From Puccinellia tenuiflora (taxonomy: Eukaryota > Streptophyta > Magnoliopsida > Poales > Poaceae), in contig QRDG01001837.1 in NCBI GenBank assembly GCA_012064385.1, positions 1 through 64,000 of the forward strand: a DNA stretch of 64,000 bases. Direction: 5' to 3'. Below are positions 31,563-42,276 of this stretch, piece after piece. Below the pieces are notes generated by a model, which saw only the letters and a program-made list of their open reading frames with translations, had not been told where the DNA came from and did not search any database. Numbering within the stretch: the stretch's first letter is position 1; each line of letters opens with the position of its first letter. The translations under genes and the position numbers were made by a program.

Positions 31563-34500
31563 TGTAACAGCCCAGATTTGGTACCCTAAAATATGGGCCA
31601 ATTTTTTTTTGCTTTTTGTGTTGCATTGCATCATGGCATCCATTTTAGATTTGCTGTTCTAAATAAAGCAACACTTGCAAATTAAAACCAAGGGGAGCAA
31701 AACCCTTCCCAAATTTTTCAACCCAAACACAATACTCATTTTGGTAAAACCGATTATTCTTGAGTCTCCAAATTGTTAAGGAAACTCAAGGATATATTTT
31801 ACTTTCTAAATAGTTGCCCAAGGCTAATGGTATTAACAAGCAACTAAATAAAATTTGAGAAATAAATTTGGTTGTTGTCAATTTCTGTTGTTGGAACCAA
31901 GTTAAGCTTTCCAAAATTTCAACTAAAATTATGGAGTGATTCATTGTTATAATATGATCCTCCGTAAATATTTTTCATAACTTATTGAATGGCTTAAGTC
32001 CTCCAAATAAATACAAATTGGGAAATTATTAAAATTGCCTTATTTAAAATCCTATGACCAAATGTGGTGCAAACCTTTTATGTTGCCAACCAAAATTGTG
32101 TGGAGTCTCTGCCTGGCAAGGGGAGCCTACTCAAGTAATTTCATAATTCTTTAGAATGTGAAAATGCTCCAAATAAGTGCCTTTTTGCAAATTATCAAAA
32201 TGATCAAATTGTGACAATATGAATAAATGTGAATCTAAACATTTTATTTTGGGATAGCAATTTTTGTGGTGGTTCCTCAGAACCTAGGGAGCCCACATGA
32301 AATTTTCCCAGATTTTTCTAAATTGCTTAAATAGCTCTTTTAAATAGCACAAAACTGCTGTTTTACAAAATCAGAAAGGAATTTTGGAAAAGAACAAAAA
32401 CCTGCCGGTGGGACCCTCCTGTCAGCCCTCCATCTCTCTCCTCCACCGTGGGCGATGGCCGTCACTGGCGCCATGCCGTGGCCTCGCCTCCCATGCCGCC
32501 CTGTCCCCTACTCGACCTGCTCCCTGGAGAACGAGGAGGGCACTGCGCCCCTACCGCTCTCTCTCTCGCCCTCTGCTCACCTGCCCCACCCCTCTTCCTC
32601 CCTCTCTTCCTCTCGGGGTGCGCCTCCATGGCCGCGTCCCGCTCGAGCTCTTTGTGTCACCGTCGCAGCTAGGAGCCCCCCCCGGACGAATCGAAGCGCC
32701 CCAAGCCTCCGCCTCACCCTCCTCTATTCGCTGGCCCCAGAGAATCGTCCTGGAGACGCCCCAACGCCGCCAATCGCGTCTGCTACGTCTACGCCCACGC
32801 CTCCGTCGAGCTCCCCGTCGACCCCGCCGCCCCGAGGCGAACCGTCGCCGCCATCAGCTCCGCCTCGCCGAGCCACGCCTCCACCCACAGGAATCGGGCC
32901 AGGGTAGCGTGGTCCCGACGTTTCCGTCCTTGACGTCTCCTTCGGCCGCCCTCCGCCGAGCACACTTCGCCGCCGTCCTCCCCTCTCCGGCCACCCCAAC
33001 CGCGCAAGCTGCTTGGGTGAGTCTTCCCGCTCTCTCGCGCGCCTCCCTTTCCGCTATCCCTTCCCCTCGCTGTCGCTTCTCGCCGTCGCCGGCGACCACC
33101 ATCGGATGCCGCACGCTCACCGTGCTCCCGGCCTGGGCACCGGCCAGACCGGCCTGGGGGCCGATGGGCTCGGTTGCGTGGCCGGCCATAGCGCCCGGCC
33201 TGGGCCGGCAAGATGGCCGGGGCCTCTCGGGCTGGGGCCCGGACATAATGGCCGGCCTGCACCGGCCTGGCCGGCCTGTTTAGGAAATAGGGTTTCTGTT
33301 TTTCTTTTTTTTGAGCTAAAGCAAAATAAAAGAATTGCTAACTAATTCAATTCTTCTCCAAATTCAACAAATGAAATACCATGTTGATCAGAAAAACAAA
33401 CTCTACTACTTGAAATCTTTGTAACCTTCTTTTGGATTTATATTATTTTGGTTATTTAAGAATTCTTAAAATGGGTTAAATGTTACCGAAAATTTGAGAA
33501 TTTCATAACTAATTAAATATTGACCCAAAATTATGAAAAAATATCAAAGTGATCAACTTGTCAAATGCTACCAAACCATGCACTTATCACATCATGATCA
33601 CAAACTTTTATTTAATGTTATTCATAACTTGATTAAAGGAATTGTTTTCAATTATTTAATTATTTGCTATTTATTCATCGGTGTTCCGAAAATTACAAAT
33701 AAAGTACCAAATTGATCGCAATGACGAAACCCATCCTTTCATGTCATGTTCAATGCATATTTGAGCCACTTCCATAATAATTTGACAATTTATGAAGAAT
33801 GTGGTCCACTAAGCTAAATATGGGGTTGGTTCCAATAATTGCACTAATTATTTGGCCCCTCATTTAAATTTGCTTTTAATTTTATAANNNNNNNNNNNNN
33901 NNNNNNNNNNNNNNNNNNNNNNNNNNNNNNNNNNNNNNNNNNNNNNNNNNNNNNNNNNNNNNNNNNNNNNNNNNNNNNNNNNNNNNNNNNNNNNNNNNNN
34001 NNNNNNNNNNNNNNNNNNNNNNNNNNNNNNNNNNNNNNNNNNNNNNNNNNNNNNNNNNNNNNNNNNNNNNNNNNNNNNNNNNNNNNNNNNNNNNNNNNNN
34101 NNNNNNNNNNNNNNNNNNNNNNNNNNNNNNNNNNNNNNNNNNNNNNNNNNNNNNNNNNNNNNNNNNNNNNNNNNNNNNNNNNNNNNNNNNNNNNNNNNNN
34201 NNNNNNNNNNNNNNNNNNNNNNNNNNNNNNNNNNNNNNNNNNNNNNNNNNNNNNNNNNNNNNNNNNNNNNNNNNNNNNNNNNNNNNNNNNNNNNNNNNNN
34301 NNNNNNNNNNNNNNNNNNNNNNNNNNNNNNNNNNNNNNNNNNNNNNNNNNNNNNNNNNNNNNNNNNNNNNNNNNNNNNNNNNNNNNNNNNNNNNNNNNNN
34401 NNNNNNNNNNNNNNNNNNNNNNNNNNNNNNNNNNNNNNNNNNNNNNNNNNNNNNNNNNNNNNNNNNNNNNNNNNNNNNNNNNNNNNNNNNNNNNNNNNNN

Positions 34501-35307
34501 NNNNNNNNNNNNNNNNNNNAGCCGTGTCCACGGTTATGGACAATCTTGGTATCGGATATAAGATCATAGACAACGTTAACCTAATTGATATGGCAGCTAG
34601 AGGTTGCATAATAAACTTGTGATAAAGGTTCATTTCCTCGAGGGTGAGTCGAGGGAGTGCCTTTGTGTGAGATGAGTGGTGATGGTTGCAAGTAGGTTCG
34701 CCGAGAACCGAAGATGAAAATGTTACTCTCTTACCCCCTTATGAAAATATTCTAAGTAGACGAATGCCATGTGTCATTTTATATTTCGGTTTATTAAAAT
34801 TAGCTTTATGCAAAAAGAAAGACATAAACAGCTTTAGAGCCTCCGTCAGTCATTGGGCCTATATCGCCCTACTAAACTTGCGAGTACATCGTACTCAGTC
34901 TCTCTTTGCTGCCTCTATGATTTTGTATTTCAGAGGAGGACGACACCGAGCAACTAGGTGGGTTCTTCGTTGACGTCGACTACTAGTATGGGGTTCCCAG
35001 GTGGCAGCTTGGGACCGTGGAACAAGCTGGCTTGGGTGATGTTTATTTGTAGGCCTCTTAGGCCATATATTTTGCTTCTTGTTGTTAGACAACACTACCC
35101 GCTTCCGCTTGATGTATTGTTGGATCAGTGATTCCTTGTGTTGTGTAATTTTTGTATTCTTCTCGTTATATGAGTTGCTATACTTTTGTGTCGTAGAGTC
35201 ATGCTTTGTGCCAGTTCTGTTCCACAAGTCTCGATCTTTGTCTTATACATTGATGGTTGTGTCGGATTCATAGCCTCTCTGTATAATTCCGGGGTCGGGG
35301 CGTTACA
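31563..35307 (+). repeat. Single long LTR of Tekay type, without target duplication
   Basis: It starts TGTAACAGCCC and ends GGGGCGTTACA. It shares the TGTAACAGCCC start, the GC-rich internal block (about 32400-33290) and the segment around TTCCTCGAGGGTGA with the LTRs of Tekay-2 at 52161 and 61077. Left flank GTGAA and right flank CTGGG do not match, so it is not a simple solo LTR. The ORFs in the GC-rich block look like composition effects. It contains an assembly gap. Confidence 0.75.
33888..34519. other. Assembly gap (632 N)
   Basis: An uninterrupted run of N inside the Tekay-type LTR. The flanking sequences match the Tekay-2 LTRs on both sides, so the gap probably hides ordinary LTR sequence. 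Confidence 1.
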
Positions 35308-35312
35308 CTGGG

Positions 35313-36806
35313 TGTCATGGTGGTGTCACGCAGATGCCTAGGGGTAGGCTTAAGTTTGGGGGCCGATGGACGCTAGAGGATTCGGGGAGGGATTGCGCGA
35401 TGGAATCGCACATGAAGAACACTGCAAACACAAGATTTACCCTGCTTCGGGGCTCTCGTGAGAGATAAAACCCCTACTGCAGCATCTATCCTACTTTGGT
35501 GTATTCTCATCTCATATGCAGTGGGTACAAACGCTCCTTGAGCTGTGAGGAACGAGCTACGGAGAAGAACTCCAGGGAGCCAGCAGAGAGAACGGGAGGA
35601 GAAGAAGGAAGTGAGCCCACGCAGGAGCTGTCTACGCGCGCCCCCGCCTCCTCTGTCTCCTCCCCCTGGTGCTCCTTATAAAGGCAGAGCCCAGGGGACA
35701 AGAAGGAGACAAGGGGACAAGGAGTACTAGTCCAGATACACTGCTGATGAATTGACCACTGGAGTCCAATCAACGCTGCAGAGATGTCATTGTGTGTGCT
35801 GTAGCCATGCCGTGCGTGGGTGCCTGTACGTGGCCTCGTCAGCTTGCCTTTTGACCTTATCTCTTGGGGTAGTTGGCACTGATATTTGTACCTGCCAGGG
35901 GAGCCGTCCTGATTTGATCAGGTGACCGAGTTGGCTTATACGATGCCGGCTAAGTCCTGCACGCTGGCGAGCAGTGGAGCAGCCGGCCGAGCTGGCTCAA
36001 GGAGCCCTCGATCAATCCGGCCCCGCAGATGAGATTCCGGCCAGATCCTCAGTATTTCAGTACACGCACCAGACTCGGCCTAGCAATGATCCGGCCGAGC
36101 AACACTCCCTTCCTCGGCGCTGGAATGATCCGGTCGCTGGCTGCCATCCGAAGTGGCGATCCGGCCTGGCTCGATCCGGTCGGAGGAGTCCGGAACGCGG
36201 CGCCACGACTTGGCTCATCCGGGATCCAGAGACCTGATCCGGCCCAGCCAAATGAAGGAGACAAGGCCCAGCCGAGTGAAGACCTCGGCCCGGCCGGGTG
36301 AGAGGCACCTCGGCCCAGCCGGACGAGCGGAGGTCGGCAGAGAGGATCTCGGCCCTCCCGGGTAGAAGATGGTCGGCCCGTCCGGATAAGAGGAGATCCG
36401 GCCTGTCCGGGCAAAAGGGGACTCGGCCCAGCTGGATCGAGGTGATGCCGGACGGGGGAACCCGGCCCAGCCGGGTGCTGGCAACCGGCCCACCCGGGGT
36501 GAGAGGGATCCGGCCGGGGTGACTGGGATCCGGCCCACCCGAGTCACGGGGATTCGGCCCGGGTTTGGAGATCCGGTCCAGCTTGCTGCGGGACTCGGCC
36601 CATCCGAGATCCAGCACTCGGTTTAACTGATTTACGCGATATGTCGGCCCATCTCTAGCATGTGCCGGTTTGGGCTTTACTAGACTCGGTCCAGGGAGCT
36701 CTTTATTGCTTTTCTCTTTATTCTGAACTTATTTACTTCCTTTTTACCTTCTTTATTAACTCAGCAAACTCATGATTTTGGGGTACCGGGGAGTGCATCC
36801 CCGACA
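35313..36806 (-). repeat. 3' LTR of Tat-C (1494 bp)
   Basis: On the minus strand it begins TGTCGGGGATGCAC. It contains a GC-rich stretch (36230-36600) of degenerate CGGCCCAGCCGG-type units, which leaves long spurious frames open on both strands. Confidence 0.95.
35676..35682 (-). promoter_or_regulatory. TATA box of the Tat-C LTR
   Basis: The minus strand reads CTTTATAAGGAGCACCAGGG, identical to the Tat-B core promoter segment. The copy in the functional 5' LTR is at 39664-39670. Confidence 0.6.
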
Positions 36807-36819
36807 CTAGTCCCCGAGG
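36807..36819 (-). other. Polypurine tract of Tat-C
   Basis: The minus strand reads CCTCGGGGACTAG directly before the 3' LTR start TGTCGGGG. Similar GAGTCCCCGAG segments (plus strand) recur at about 38122, 38242 and 38984. Confidence 0.7.
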
Positions 36820-37107
36820 CTGCGGGGGACTTGTAGAGTCGCGCGCAGACTTACAAAAATAAATATCCAACACCAAAATCTCCAAGAAAGAATTATCTTG
36901 CCAGCATGGCCACCAGCATAAGTCCGCCGTCTAGCCATGCCTTCCAAATAAAACGCGTCATCCGGTTGACCGAGCTCACCCGAATCAACAACGAGATGGA
37001 CCGTTTGCACTGGAAATGAATCGCCTGTATGGGCATATTTTTTATGTCGGGTGTCAACAGCCTTTTGCTGAATGGGCACAGTGCCTGCATGGGCACATGT
37101 TATATAT

Positions 37108-37543
37108 CGGTTTCTAGCCTTCTTGGGCGTTTACCGAAATCATATGTCGGCAGCAAGAGCTGGACCGACATATAGCCTGCTTGGGCACTTTATACCGGTT
37201 TCTAGCCTTCTTGGGCGTTTACCGAAATCATATGTCGGCAGCAAGAGCTGGACCGACATATAGCCTGCTTGGGCACTTTATACCGGTTTCTAGCCTTCTT
37301 GGGCGTTTACCGAAATCATATGTCGGCAGCAAGAGCTGGACCGACATATAGCCTGCTTGGGCACTTTATACCGGTTTCTAGCCTTCTTGGGCGTTTACCG
37401 AAATCATATGTCGGCAGCAAGAGCTGGACCGACATATAGCCTGCCTGGGCACTTTATACCGGTTTCTAGCCTTCTTGGGCGTTTACCGAAATCATATGTC
37501 GGCAGCAAGAGCTGGACCGACATATAGCCTGCTTGGGCTTAAC
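37108..37543. repeat. Five tandem 88-bp repeats
   Basis: Units begin at 37108, 37196, 37284, 37372 and 37460, each starting CGGTTTCTAGCC and containing TATGTCGGCAGCAAGAGC. They are nearly identical; I see one substitution in the fourth unit. They sit in the 3' untranslated part of Tat-C. Confidence 0.95.
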
Positions 37544-38420
37544 GGAACATTCTGCCTTTAAGGGCACTTGCCATCTGACGAGTTGAGATACATCTCCACA
37601 CGTACCACCCCACGAGATTAGATATTTTTCGACTCGACACACCGAGATAATGATGCTATGATATTCTGATAAACTCGGATAACCGAAGAAATGCGATAGT
37701 CGGTAAAGTTGATAAAGATAACAATTGTGAGATGCTTGATGGTGTGAGATAAATGCCGTGATATTTTGGCAAGCCGAAATAAACGGTGATTCAAGATATT
37801 GCAGGATGTCCAGATATTTAGGCGAACCGATATAGACGGCGATTTGAGATATGAGGTGATGTTGAGATATAACCGCAAACCGAAATAAGCGGCGATCTGG
37901 AGAATACCGATAATGCTAAGATACTTTGGGTAATCAGAGATAACCGATAAAACCGCAATCTTGGTGATGAATATTTTCTCGGCAAAACCAATATTACCTT
38001 TCAATGTTAGTTCACGCAGATACATAATGAATATTTTACAGGAGCAGTAACTCTATTCTACAGACATATTTAAGTCTAGCTGCGAAGTTATATATATTAA
38101 AATGCAGACTCGGTTTCACCCGAGTCCCCGAGTCACTTTTCTTTATCTAGGAGGTAAAACAAAACCAGACGGGCAGTCCAGTCCCCGGGTCAAGACACCT
38201 TGGTCCCGGGGAAACAGCTAGGCAAAGCAGAGAAGAGGGGAGAGTCCCCGAGCACTATTTCAGACTATCTAAAAAAGTAATGCAGACATATAAACGATAC
38301 TTACAAGGCAAAGTTGTTGGAGAAGTCGAGGAAGACGTTGCTGCTGGCATAAATACTAATATGTCGGTCCGGATCACCTGTATGTCGGATTTGACCATCG
38401 TATGTCAGATTCCCAATGCT

Positions 38421-38964
38421 TAACTTAGATTTCCAAAGCTTAACTCGGATTTCCAAGCCTTAACTCGGATTTTCCAGCCTTAACTCGGATTTCCAAGCCT
38501 TAACTCGGATTTTCCAGCCTTAACTCGGATTTCCAAGATTTAACTCGGATCTTCCAAACTTAACTCGGATTTCCAAGACTTAACTCGGATTTCCAAGACT
38601 TAACTCGGATTTCCAAGACTTAACTCGGATTTCCAAGACTTAACTCGGATTTTCCAACACTGACTCGGATTTCCAAGACTTAACTCGGATTTTCCAAGTC
38701 TTGACTCGGATTTGACACCCTTGACTCGGATTTCACACCCTTGACTCGGATTTGACACCCTTGACTCGGATTTTCCAAGTCTTGACTCGGATTTGACACC
38801 CTTGACTCGGATTTTCCAAGTCTTGACTCGGATTTGACACCCTTGACTCGGATTTTCCAAGTCTTGACTCGGATTTGACACCCTTGACTCGGATTTTCCA
38901 AGTCTTGACTCGGATTTGACACCCTTGACTCGGATTTTCCAAGTCTTGACTCGGATTTGACACC
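38421..38964. repeat. Array of about 27 short repeats, 20-21 bp
   Basis: The core is ACTCGGATTT followed by CCAAGACTT or GACACCCTT variants. The left half is a simple ~20-bp array. In the right half two unit types alternate, giving a 41-bp higher-order unit. The minus strand has no stop in any frame of the unit, which explains the long repetitive ORFs there. Confidence 0.95.
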
Positions 38965-39002
38965 CGGGGACGATGTCGAAGTTGAGTCCCCGAGTCATTT
39001 TT

Positions 39003-39419
39003 CTCATCCGGGCCCTGTCGATGATGTCCGTTGGTGAAGACAGCGCTTGCCTCTGCCCACAGCAGCAAGCCAGAGCGCGACGGCAGCGTTGACGTAGAAC
39101 TGCCGGGCAAGCCAGAGGCACGGCACGCCGACCGCAGCCTTGCTGACGACGTTGGTGCCGGTGACGAAGAGCTTGATGAAGCGGCCCGGCGAGCGGAAAC
39201 CCCGCCACGCCAGGCGTGGTGCTCGCCGGAGTCGATGAAGAAGGTCCCGTCCGAAATTAGCCCTGCAAGCGCCGCTACCGGCCCCACGGTGGGCGCCAGC
39301 TGTCGTGGTGGTGTCACGCAGATGCCTAGGGGTAGGCTTAAGTTTGGGGGCCGATGGACGCTAGAGGATTCGAGGAGGGATTGCGCGATGGAATCGCACA
39401 TGAAGAACACTGCAAACAC
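39003..39419 (-). pseudogene. gag-leader remnant of Tat-C
   Basis: A minus-strand frame opens inside the 5' LTR (MFAVFFMCDSIAQ) and crosses the primer site as PPRQLAPTVGPVAALAG. It continues with GTFFIDSGE, which resembles GSFIASGE at the same place in Tat-B. It then runs through a Ser/Ala/Arg-rich stretch into the short tandem repeats. No capsid domain is left. It may simply be retained because it contains replication signals. Confidence 0.55.
39280..39298 (-). other. Primer-binding site of Tat-C
   Basis: The minus strand reads TGGCGCCCACCGTGGGGCC, identical to Tat-A, two bases from the LTR end at 39301. Confidence 0.85.
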
Positions 39420-40793
39420 AAGATTTACCCTGCTTCGGGGCTCTCGCGAGAGATAAAACCCCTACTGCAGCATCTATCCTACTTTGGTGTATTCTCATCT
39501 CATATGCAGTGGGTACAAACGCTCCTTGAGCTGTGAGGAACGAGCTACGGAGAAGAACTCCAGGGAGCCAGCAGAGAGAACGGGAGGAGAAGAAGGAAGT
39601 GAGCCCACGCAGGAGCTGTCTACGCGCGCCCCCGCCTCCTCTGTCTCCTCCCCCTGGTGCTCCTTATAAAGGCAGAGCCCAGGGGACAAGAAGGAGACAA
39701 GGGGACAAGGAGTACTAGTCCAGATACACTGCTGATGAATTGACCACTGGAGTCCAATCAACGCTGCAGAGATGTCATTGTGTGTGCTGTAGCCATGCCG
39801 TGCGTGGGTGCCTGTACGTGGCCTCGTCAGCTTGCCTTTTGACCTTATCTCTTGGGGTAGTTGGCACTGATATTTGTACCTGCCAGGGGAGCCGTCCTGA
39901 TTTGATCAGGTGACCGAGTTGGCTTATACGATGCCGGCTAAGTCCTGCACGCTGGCGAGCAGTGGAGCAGCCGGCCGAGCTGGCTCAAGGAGCCCTCGAT
40001 CAATCCGGCCCCGCAGATGAGATTCCGGCCAGATCCTCAGTATTTCAGTACACGCACCAGACTCGGCCTAGCAATGATCCGGCCGAGCAACACTCCCTTC
40101 CTCGGCGCTGGAATGATCCGGTCGCTGGCTGCCATCCGAAGTGGCGATCCGGCCTGGCTCGATCCGGTCGGAGGAGTCCGGAACGCGGCGCCACGACTTG
40201 GCTCATCCGGGATCCAGAGACCTGATCCGGCCCAGCCAATGAAGGAGACAAGGCCCAGCCGAGTGAAGACCTCGGCCCGGCCGGGTGAGAGGCACCTCGG
40301 CCCAGCCGGACGAGCGGAGGTCGGCAGAGAGGATCTCGGCCCTCCCGGGTAGAAGATGGTCGGCCCGTCCGGATAAGAGGAGATCCGGCCTGTCCGGGCA
40401 AAAGGGGACTCGGCCCAGCTGGATCGAGGTGATGCCGGACGGGGGAACCCGGCCCAGCCGGGTGCTGGCAACCGGCCCACCCGGGGTGAGAGGGATCCGG
40501 CCGGGGTGACTGGGATCCGGCCCACCCGAGTCACGGGGATTCGGCCCGGGTTTGGAGATCCGGTCCAGCTTGCTGCGGGACTCGGCCCATCCGAGATCCA
40601 GCACTCGGTTTAACTGATTTACGCGATATGTCGGCCCATCTCTAGCATGTGCCGGTTTGGGCTTTACTAGACTCGGTCCAGGGAGCTCTTTATTGCTTTT
40701 CTCTTTATTCTGAACTTATTTACTTCCTTTTTACCTTCTTTATTAACTCAGCAAACTCATGATTTTGGGGTACCGGGGAGTGCATCCCCGACA
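39301..40793 (-). repeat. 5' LTR of Tat-C (1493 bp)
   Basis: Nearly identical to 35313-36806. It is followed by CTGGG, which duplicates the five bases before the left LTR. Confidence 0.95.
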
Positions 40794-40798
40794 CTGGG

Positions 40799-41181
40799 CC
40801 TTTCTCAATGGCCAACTGCTGACGAAGAACCTCCGTGCGTGGCCGGTTAGCATCTTGCTGCAAGGTAGGTGATTTGGGATGGTGATGTGTCTGATGTTCG
40901 CTCCCATTCGCTGTCTTGCTAGCCTGCGTGTGTGGTATTGGATAGACGCGCTTCAGCACGTCTGCCATGGTCAGGCTGAGGTCCGACACCGTAGTCTGGA
41001 CGCCACCTATCGCGTCCGACATCTCGTTCTGCTTGGAGTGCAAGGAATCTAAATCTGACCTGACAGCAGAGAGATCTTCCCGGAGATCAGCGGTAGCTTG
41101 CTGATTCTCGACTATTTCTGCCTTGAGCGCCAACACATCCTCGATGTCCGCGCCCTCAGCGCTCTGCTTGCTTCGTCCCAT
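40799..41181 (-). pseudogene. gag N-terminus of a minus-strand chromovirus-like element (tentative Reina type)
   Basis: The frame begins at 41181 (MGRSKQSAEGADIEDVLALK) and runs left, with a coiled-coil pattern over the first 80 residues (ADLREDLSAVRSDLDSLHSK). It ends at the Tekay-LTR/Tat-C junction in KGP. A leader of about 310 bases separates it from an initiator-Met primer site and a short LTR. The short LTR and coiled-coil Gag start suggest a Reina-clade chromovirus, but no pol sequence remains to prove it. Everything downstream of about 130 codons has been lost. Confidence 0.6.
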
Positions 41182-41493
41182 CGTAATTTCAGTGTATGAA
41201 GAGGAATTTTACACTGGAACTCGCCCAGCAACCCGAATCCGACACGAAATCCTGCCGCCAACCAATTGAATCGCCTCCAGGGAGACACACGGAGCAAGTA
41301 GAAGACAGGGATTTTACCTCCAACGAAGGATTCGTCGGAAAACTTCCTCAATCGCTTGCTCTGTGTCCGAACAGGTGTCGCCGCCCAAATTAGAACGCCG
41401 CCACCGCCGTGAGATGGGAGGGAGGGTGGGATTTTACAAAGCGAACCCAACCACCAACGCCCCCAAAACGAATTCACCTCCGAGAATTCACTC

Positions 41494-41505
41494 GCTCTGA
41501 TACCA
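41494..41505 (-). other. Primer-binding site, initiator-Met tRNA type
   Basis: The minus strand reads TGGTATCAGAGC three bases after the LTR end at 41509, a typical initiator tRNA-Met primer site. Confidence 0.85.
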
Positions 41506-41585
41506 ATTTGTCAGGTGCCAGTGGGGAATCGACAAGAACAATAAGGAAAGTAAAAGACTTGGCTAAAGTTGCTCACGGATCTGGC

Positions 41586-42262
41586 TGTAGGAAATTGTGC
41601 TACTATATTGTCCGGAATTAAACTTCAGTGTGGGAGTGTCACGGAAATAACAAGAAATTATTGAGAGGGGTGTTTTGGCACCCGGGTGCACCTGCACCCG
41701 GTATGCTTTTTGAAATTTAAAAATATGAAAATGCATCGAGAAAATCTGAAAAAAACAATAACGAACACTCGTGAAAAATTTCGACAGAAAATAACAATGT
41801 CAGAGACCCGAGTGCCAAAGTGGATTTCCGGAAATTCTTGATGTGCAATTGTACATAATGAAATATACTTAATGAAGCCGGTACATCTATACTGGAACAC
41901 GGTGTATATTAATATGCCGGAATTATACCCGAGAACAGTATAGAGTGGAATGTCAGGTTGTCCGTAGGATTGGCTCTATGGATTGTTAAAGCCTGTGAGT
42001 TTGATTTGTATTCGAACTCGGCGCACGACTCACACATGCCTGCTGGAACCTAAACAGTAATAGGGTCGGTAACTGGCTGTTAGGTATTGTGGTTGGTCTA
42101 ATATGTCACGAGTCATATCTAGAAACAGATTGTTCTATCTGAAATTTGGAGTCTATATAAAAGTCCCACCGTCTAGCCTCAAATTGCATTATGAGCGGCA
42201 CCACCGATAAGGCAGAGGAATAGAGGGTAGGCCGATTAGATCCTAACCCTAATTTTTCTACA
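41586..42262 (+). repeat. 5' LTR of the LARD, carrying a MITE
   Basis: 677 bp, of which 177 are explained by an inserted 168-bp element and its 9-bp duplication. About 20 bases present in the 3' copy near the start are deleted here. Confidence 0.85.
41663..41830. mobile_element. 168-bp MITE, Mutator-like
   Basis: It is absent from the 3' LTR at the same point. It is flanked by 9-bp near-duplications GAAATTATT (41654-41662) and GAAATTCTT (41831-41839). The ends are imperfect inverted repeats around TTTGGCACCCGGG and its counterpart. A 9-bp duplication fits Mutator-like elements. Confidence 0.75.
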
Positions 42263-42276
42263 TTGGTATCAGAGCC
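42263..42276 (+). other. Primer-binding site of the LARD
   Basis: TTGGTATCAGAGCC directly follows the LTR end, matching the initiator tRNA-Met type. Confidence 0.85.

Larger units (their letters stand above)
35313..40793 (-). mobile_element. Tat-C: very young non-autonomous Tat-type LTR element
   Basis: Its LTRs are 35313-36806 and 39301-40793 (1494 and 1493 bp), flanked by CTGGG duplications at 35308-35312 and 40794-40798. Orientation is minus: the primer site lies beside the right LTR and the polypurine tract beside the left. The internal region is only 2.5 kb, with a gag-leader remnant and two tandem arrays but no capsid, protease or pol. By eye the LTRs differ by three substitutions and one single-base indel, so the insertion is very recent and must have used proteins from another Tat element. 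Confidence 0.95.

Noticed and set aside
32384..33283. 299-codon plus-strand frame in the Tekay-type LTR as a host gene
   Set aside because: The GC-rich Pro/Arg/Ser composition opens frames on both strands. The related block in the Tekay-2 LTRs does not preserve this frame, so it is LTR sequence.
33860..34633. 257-codon minus-strand frame across the N run
   Set aside because: It is open only because the assembly gap contains no stop codons; the flanking residues resemble nothing.
36049..36617. Long minus-strand frames in the Tat-C LTR (duplicated at 40037-40604)
   Set aside because: They lie in GC-rich degenerate repeats with several overlapping frames open at once and no recognisable domain.
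38600..39208. Minus-strand repetitive protein over the 20-21 bp array
   Set aside because: The repeat unit has no stop in any minus-strand frame and its 41-bp period cycles through all frames, so the ORF is a by-product of the array.
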